Source of the DNA: DATMGU01 sp035555315
GTDB lineage: Bacteria; Pseudomonadota; Alphaproteobacteria; ATCC43930; CGMCC-115725
Assembly: GCA_035555315.1 (NCBI GenBank)
Contig: DATMGU010000126.1
Span: 186,001-250,000, forward strand
Reading direction: 5' to 3'
DNA length: 64,000 bases
Shown here one piece after another: positions 61,247-64,000 of the stretch (position 1 is its first letter; every line of letters begins with the position of its first letter). A model generated the notes under the pieces. It did not search any database. It worked only from the letters and a program-made list of their open reading frames with translations, and was not told the DNA's origin. The position numbers were made by a program, and so were the translations under genes.

Positions 61247-62093
61247 TTAGTCGGCCATGAAATTGGCGAAGGCGGCTTTGTAGTCCGGGTGCCAGCGGGA
61301 CAGCGCCGGACGATTCTTGATGATGTCCTCGGCGGCCCAGAGGATGCGCTTGTTGTCCATGTCGCGCGTCACGTCGTTATCCGGGCAGAGAATATAGAAA
61401 TCGCCTTTCGCCATACCGTCCAGCAGACAGTCGACGACCTGTTCGGGTGTCCAGGCGGCCGCCGGCTTTTCGGCGACGCTTGCGCGTGAAGCCGGTGAAG
61501 GTGAAGCCCGGTATCAGCAGATGGGCGGTCACGAGACAGCCCGGCTGACTGCGCAGCTCGTGGGCGAGCGCCTCGGTCACCACCTTGATGCCGGCTTTCG
61601 AGACGTTGTAGGCGGTATCGCCCGGTGGGCAGGTGATGCCCTGTTTGGACCCGGTATTGACGATGGCGCAGGCGGTGCCCTGGGCCACCATCGCCGGACC
61701 GAACACCTGCGCGCCATGGACGACGCCCCACAGATTGGCGTCGATGATCTGGTGCCAGCGTTCGGTCTCGCCGAACAAGCCGCCACCGCCCTCCCGGCCC
61801 GCGTTGTTCATGAGCAGCCCGACCTCGCCGAACGCGTCATAGGCACGCTCCTTCAAGCGCCGCACATCCTCCAGCCGGCTGACATCGGTCGGCAGCGAGA
61901 CGACATCGGCGGGGCGCCGCGCATGGCCGGCGACCTTGGCCGCCGCCGCCTCCAAGGCCCCGGCATCGATATCGGCGAGGCATAGCTTCATGCCCCGCGC
62001 GGCGAAGCGTTCGGCCGCGGCGAGCCCGATGCCGCAGGCGGCGCCGGTGACGACGGCGACGCGGCCGGATTCCAAGACGGGATGATCGGTCAT
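61247..62093 (-). pseudogene. Short-chain dehydrogenase/reductase gene with a frameshift
   Basis: ATG 62093 (AGGAGAG upstream) opens a normal SDR: TGAACGIGLAAAERFA, NNAGREGGGG, VNTGSKQGITCPPGDTAYNVSKA with the Ser/Tyr/Lys residues, then LIPGFTFTGFT. Near 61480-61490 the frame shifts: it continues as RKRRRKAGGRL and stops at 61377, whereas the expected end (EKPAAAWTPEQVVD, GDFYILCPDNDVTRDMD, RWHPDYKAAFANFMAD) continues in another frame to TAA 61247. One inserted or two deleted bases explain it. The catalytic core is upstream of the shift, so partial function or a sequencing error are both possible. The stop region is itself duplicated (ATGGCCGACTA twice, 16 bp apart). Confidence 0.8.
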
Positions 62094-62179
62094 GCCGCTA
62101 CTCTCCTGTTGCTGGCCTGATGCTGGCTTCCACTGAAGGAGGTAGGCGCGATCCGTCGAATTGACCATCCGAGAGGGGC

Positions 62180-62326
62180 ATGAAAATGATCGAGCGCATC
62201 ATCCTGGCGAGTCGCTGGGCGCTGATCGGCCGCGGGCGAGCCACGGGCATGGCAGCCCCGCGCGCGGGGATCGTCGGATCACCCTTCAAAACCGCATTCG
62301 GCAGGTTAAGTTTTCCAAGCGCGTAG
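62180..62326 (+). pseudogene. Possible 5' remnant of a UPF0114 (YqhA-like) membrane protein gene
   Basis: ATG 62180, with GAGAGGGG just upstream, starts MKMIERIILASRWALI, close to the conserved opening of UPF0114 proteins (ME-x-IIERIIxASRWLLAPFY). Similarity ends after about 15 residues and the 48-codon frame continues with unrelated Gly/Arg/Pro-rich sequence to TAG 62326. The membrane spans that define the family are missing. The match is short, so this is a cautious call. Confidence 0.45.
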
Positions 62327-62347
62327 TTCTTGGAGCCCTCGCCGCCC

Positions 62348-63877
62348 ATGTCAGCCAACCCCTTGAAGCCCGCCGAGCCGCCGAAGAACCGGCCGATCGT
62401 GCTGGCCGCCTGCCTGGTCGCCATCTTCATGACGGCGGTCGAGGCGACCATCGTCGCGACCGCGATGCCCTCGATCATCGCCGATCTGGGCGGGTTCGAG
62501 CTGTTCGGCTGGGTCTTCGCGGTCTATGTGCTGGCCCAGGCCATCACCATCCCGCTGTATGGCCGTTTGGCGGATCTCCATGGCCGCAAGCCGGTCTTCT
62601 ATTTCGGGGCCGCGCTGTTCCTCGGCGGTTCCGCCCTGTGCGGCGTCGCCCATGGGATGATCGCGCTGATCGTCTATCGAACGATCCAAGGCCTTGGCGC
62701 CGGCGCCGTGCAAAGCATCGCGCTCACCGTGGTCGGCGATCTCTACAGCCCCGTCGAGCGGGTCAAGATCCAGGGTTACCTGGCCAGCGTCTGGGGCATG
62801 TCGGCGGTGATCGGCCCGCTGCTCGGCGCCTTCATCGTCGATCATCTGGGCTGGCCCGTGGTGTTCTGGGTAAACCTGCCGATCGGCCTGGTCGCGATCG
62901 TCATGCTGACGCTGTTCCATCGCGAGCTGGTGCGCCCCCGCCGCCATGCGATCGACTGGATCGGCGCCGTGCTGTTGGCCATCAGCATCGGCACGCTGAT
63001 GCTGGTCATGCTGCAAGGCGACCAGCTCGGCCGCTGGATCCCGGCGCTGTTGGGCGCGGCCGCCATCAGCACGGCGGCCTTGGTGGTCCAGCAGCGCCGG
63101 GCGCCCGAGCCGATCCTGCCCATGGTGCTGTGGCGCAACCGGGTGGTCGTGGTCGGCAATCTGGGCAGCCTGATCACCGGCGCGCTGATGATGGGGGTGA
63201 GCGCGTTTCTGCCGCCCTATACCCAAGGCGTGCGTGGCGAGGACACGCTGACCGCGGGCATCCTGCTCGCCCTCATGATGGTCGGCTGGCCGATCGCGAC
63301 CATCCTCGGCGCCCGGCTGACCATGCGGACGTCGTACCGTGCCAGCGCGCTGGTCGGCGTGGGGTTCCTGCTGCTCGGCGCCAGCTGCCTCTTGATACTC
63401 GATCCGACCAGCAGCCTCGCCTGGGCCGGCGCCGGCTCGTTCCTGCTGGGCGCCGGCCTGGGATTTTGCACCAACACCTTCATGGTATCGACCCAGGGGG
63501 CGGTCGATCTCGGCAGCCGCGGCGTCGCGACATCATCCATCCTGTTCACCCGGCTGGTCGGCCAGGCCGCCGGCATGGCGGTCTTCGGCGGCATCCTCAA
63601 CCGCGGCATCGCCGCCCGCCTGCCGGAAGGCGGCGACCCGATCCAGCACCTGATCGAGCCGGCGTTGCGCCAGGCACTGAGCCCGACCGTCTTGGGTCAC
63701 CTGACCACGGCGATCTCGGCATCGCTGCACGATGTGTTTCTGGCGGGCGCGATCATGGCGGCGCTCACCCTGCCGGTCGTGCTGGCCATGCCGGCCCGGC
63801 TCAGACCCGGCCACACCGACCCTCGCCCGGTCGAAGGATCCCGCACCGACGGGCCCGCCGGCGAACCCGCCGAGTAA
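62348..63877 (+). CDS. MFS multidrug exporter, DHA2/EmrB type
   Basis: A 509-residue, 14-span antiporter: FMTAVEATIVATAMPSIIADLGGFELFGWVFAVYVLAQAITIPLYGRLADLHGRKPVFYFG (spans 1-2 and motif A LADLHGRKP), RTIQGLGAGAVQSIALTVVGDLY and IGPLLGAFIVDHLGWPVVFWVNLPIG (motif C region). It probably expels hydrophobic toxic compounds by proton antiport. ATG 62348 is chosen; TTG 62330, directly at a TTGGAG, is in frame but lacks its own ribosome site. Confidence 0.92.
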   Translation: MSANPLKPAEPPKNRPIVLAACLVAIFMTAVEATIVATAMPSIIADLGGFELFGWVFAVYVLAQAITIPLYGRLADLHGRKPVFYFGAALFLGGSALCGVAHGMIALIVYRTIQGLGAGAVQSIALTVVGDLYSPVERVKIQGYLASVWGMSAVIGPLLGAFIVDHLGWPVVFWVNLPIGLVAIVMLTLFHRELVRPRRHAIDWIGAVLLAISIGTLMLVMLQGDQLGRWIPALLGAAAISTAALVVQQRRAPEPILPMVLWRNRVVVVGNLGSLITGALMMGVSAFLPPYTQGVRGEDTLTAGILLALMMVGWPIATILGARLTMRTSYRASALVGVGFLLLGASCLLILDPTSSLAWAGAGSFLLGAGLGFCTNTFMVSTQGAVDLGSRGVATSSILFTRLVGQAAGMAVFGGILNRGIAARLPEGGDPIQHLIEPALRQALSPTVLGHLTTAISASLHDVFLAGAIMAALTLPVVLAMPARLRPGHTDPRPVEGSRTDGPAGEPAE

Positions 63878-63973
63878 AAACCGGGGCCGCGCCCTCCGGT
63901 GCCAGCCGGGCTTGGAACTCCGACTTCACGGCTTATGTTGACGGAGAGACGGGCTGAGAGCGTAGGAGCCGAC

Positions 63974-64000
63974 ATGCCGAAAACCGACGCAGGAAGTGAG
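63974..64000 (+). CDS. Start of an unknown gene cut by the window end
   Basis: TAGGAG six bases before ATG 63974 and the open codons MPKTDAGSE to the last base indicate a gene start. Nine codons are too few to identify it. It follows the EmrB-type gene by 96 bp on the same strand. Confidence 0.5.

Noticed and set aside
62098..62478. Minus-strand frame with fairly natural-looking composition overlapping the exporter start
   Set aside because: It overlaps the conserved first spans of the exporter in antisense and shows no known domain; its natural look probably mirrors the remnant sequence.
62161..63957. 598-codon plus-strand frame over the EmrB-type exporter
   Set aside because: It is the neighbouring frame of a clear 14-span transporter; the product is Arg/Pro/Gly-rich.

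Overview
The window is dense, very GC-rich bacterial chromosome with short gaps, many ATGA/GTGA stop-start overlaps and GTG or TTG starts. The gene families (livFGMHJ, PAS_5 proteins, GreA/B, several dipeptide-type ABC systems, Rieske oxygenases, sugar-acid enzymes, hut genes) suggest a heterotrophic alphaproteobacterium, probably Rhodospirillales-like. That placement rests on composition and gene content only. I saw no rRNA, tRNA, CRISPR array, prophage or intact insertion sequence.

Layout. (1) 1-3304: 5' part of malate synthase G, a divergent nicotinamidase, and an amidohydrolase that closes the next operon. (2) 10771-1766, minus strand: a seven-gene operon of SDR, flavin monooxygenase, dipeptide-type binding protein, two permeases, fused double ATPase and amidohydrolase; it looks like an import-and-breakdown unit for a small nitrogenous compound. 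(3) 10851-15468: a lone XRE protein, a decayed HicB/XRE antitoxin chimera, a secreted phosphoesterase divergent from a di-haem cytochrome c peroxidase, and a glyoxalase-fold protein. (4) 15551-24604, plus strand: a Tat-exported binding protein, a full dpp-type transporter, two MlrC-like (M81) metallopeptidases bracketing the transporter membrane and ATPase genes, and an acetyltransferase. (5) 24606-30157: cardiolipin synthase, a His-rich PadR (YqjI-like) regulator behind an 18-bp inverted repeat, DHA2 and EamA transporters, a cNMP-binding protein and a lone receiver. (6) 30269-36740: a liv branched-chain amino acid/amide transporter and a PAS-GAF histidine kinase. (7) 37100-39953: a GNAT/C39-peptidase fusion overlapping a RimK-type ATP-grasp ligase, with a 39-residue Lys-rich protein facing them.

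(8) 40076-43994: a uxuA remnant, a fuconolactonase-like hydrolase, 2-keto-3-deoxygalactonokinase, SDR and aldo/keto reductase, i.e. sugar-acid catabolism. (9) 44025-48827: a methyltransferase, a Rieske oxygenase, a dimethylglycine-dehydrogenase-like FAD/GcvT protein and RidA, fitting N-methyl compound (betaine-type) demethylation. (10) 48831-51431: GreB-like factor, class III cyclase, PAS_5 protein. (11) 51512-62093: hutC, a HutH relative whose Ala-Ser-Gly cofactor motif is altered, a desaturase and its divergent regulator, a ParD/RelE-type toxin-antitoxin pair, TetR plus MFS with matching operators, ornithine cyclodeaminase-like protein, hutU and a frameshifted SDR. (12) 62180-64000: a UPF0114 remnant, an EmrB-type exporter and the first codons of another gene.

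Recurring themes are short tandem duplications exactly at stop-start junctions (14 bp at 5817-5862, 17 bp at 18677-18714, 16 bp at 61233-61261), several gene remnants, and palindromes in front of regulator genes. The best candidates for less-described biology are the GNAT-C39/RimK/small basic protein locus, the HutH relative without an intact MIO triad, and the transporter flanked by two MlrC-like peptidases.
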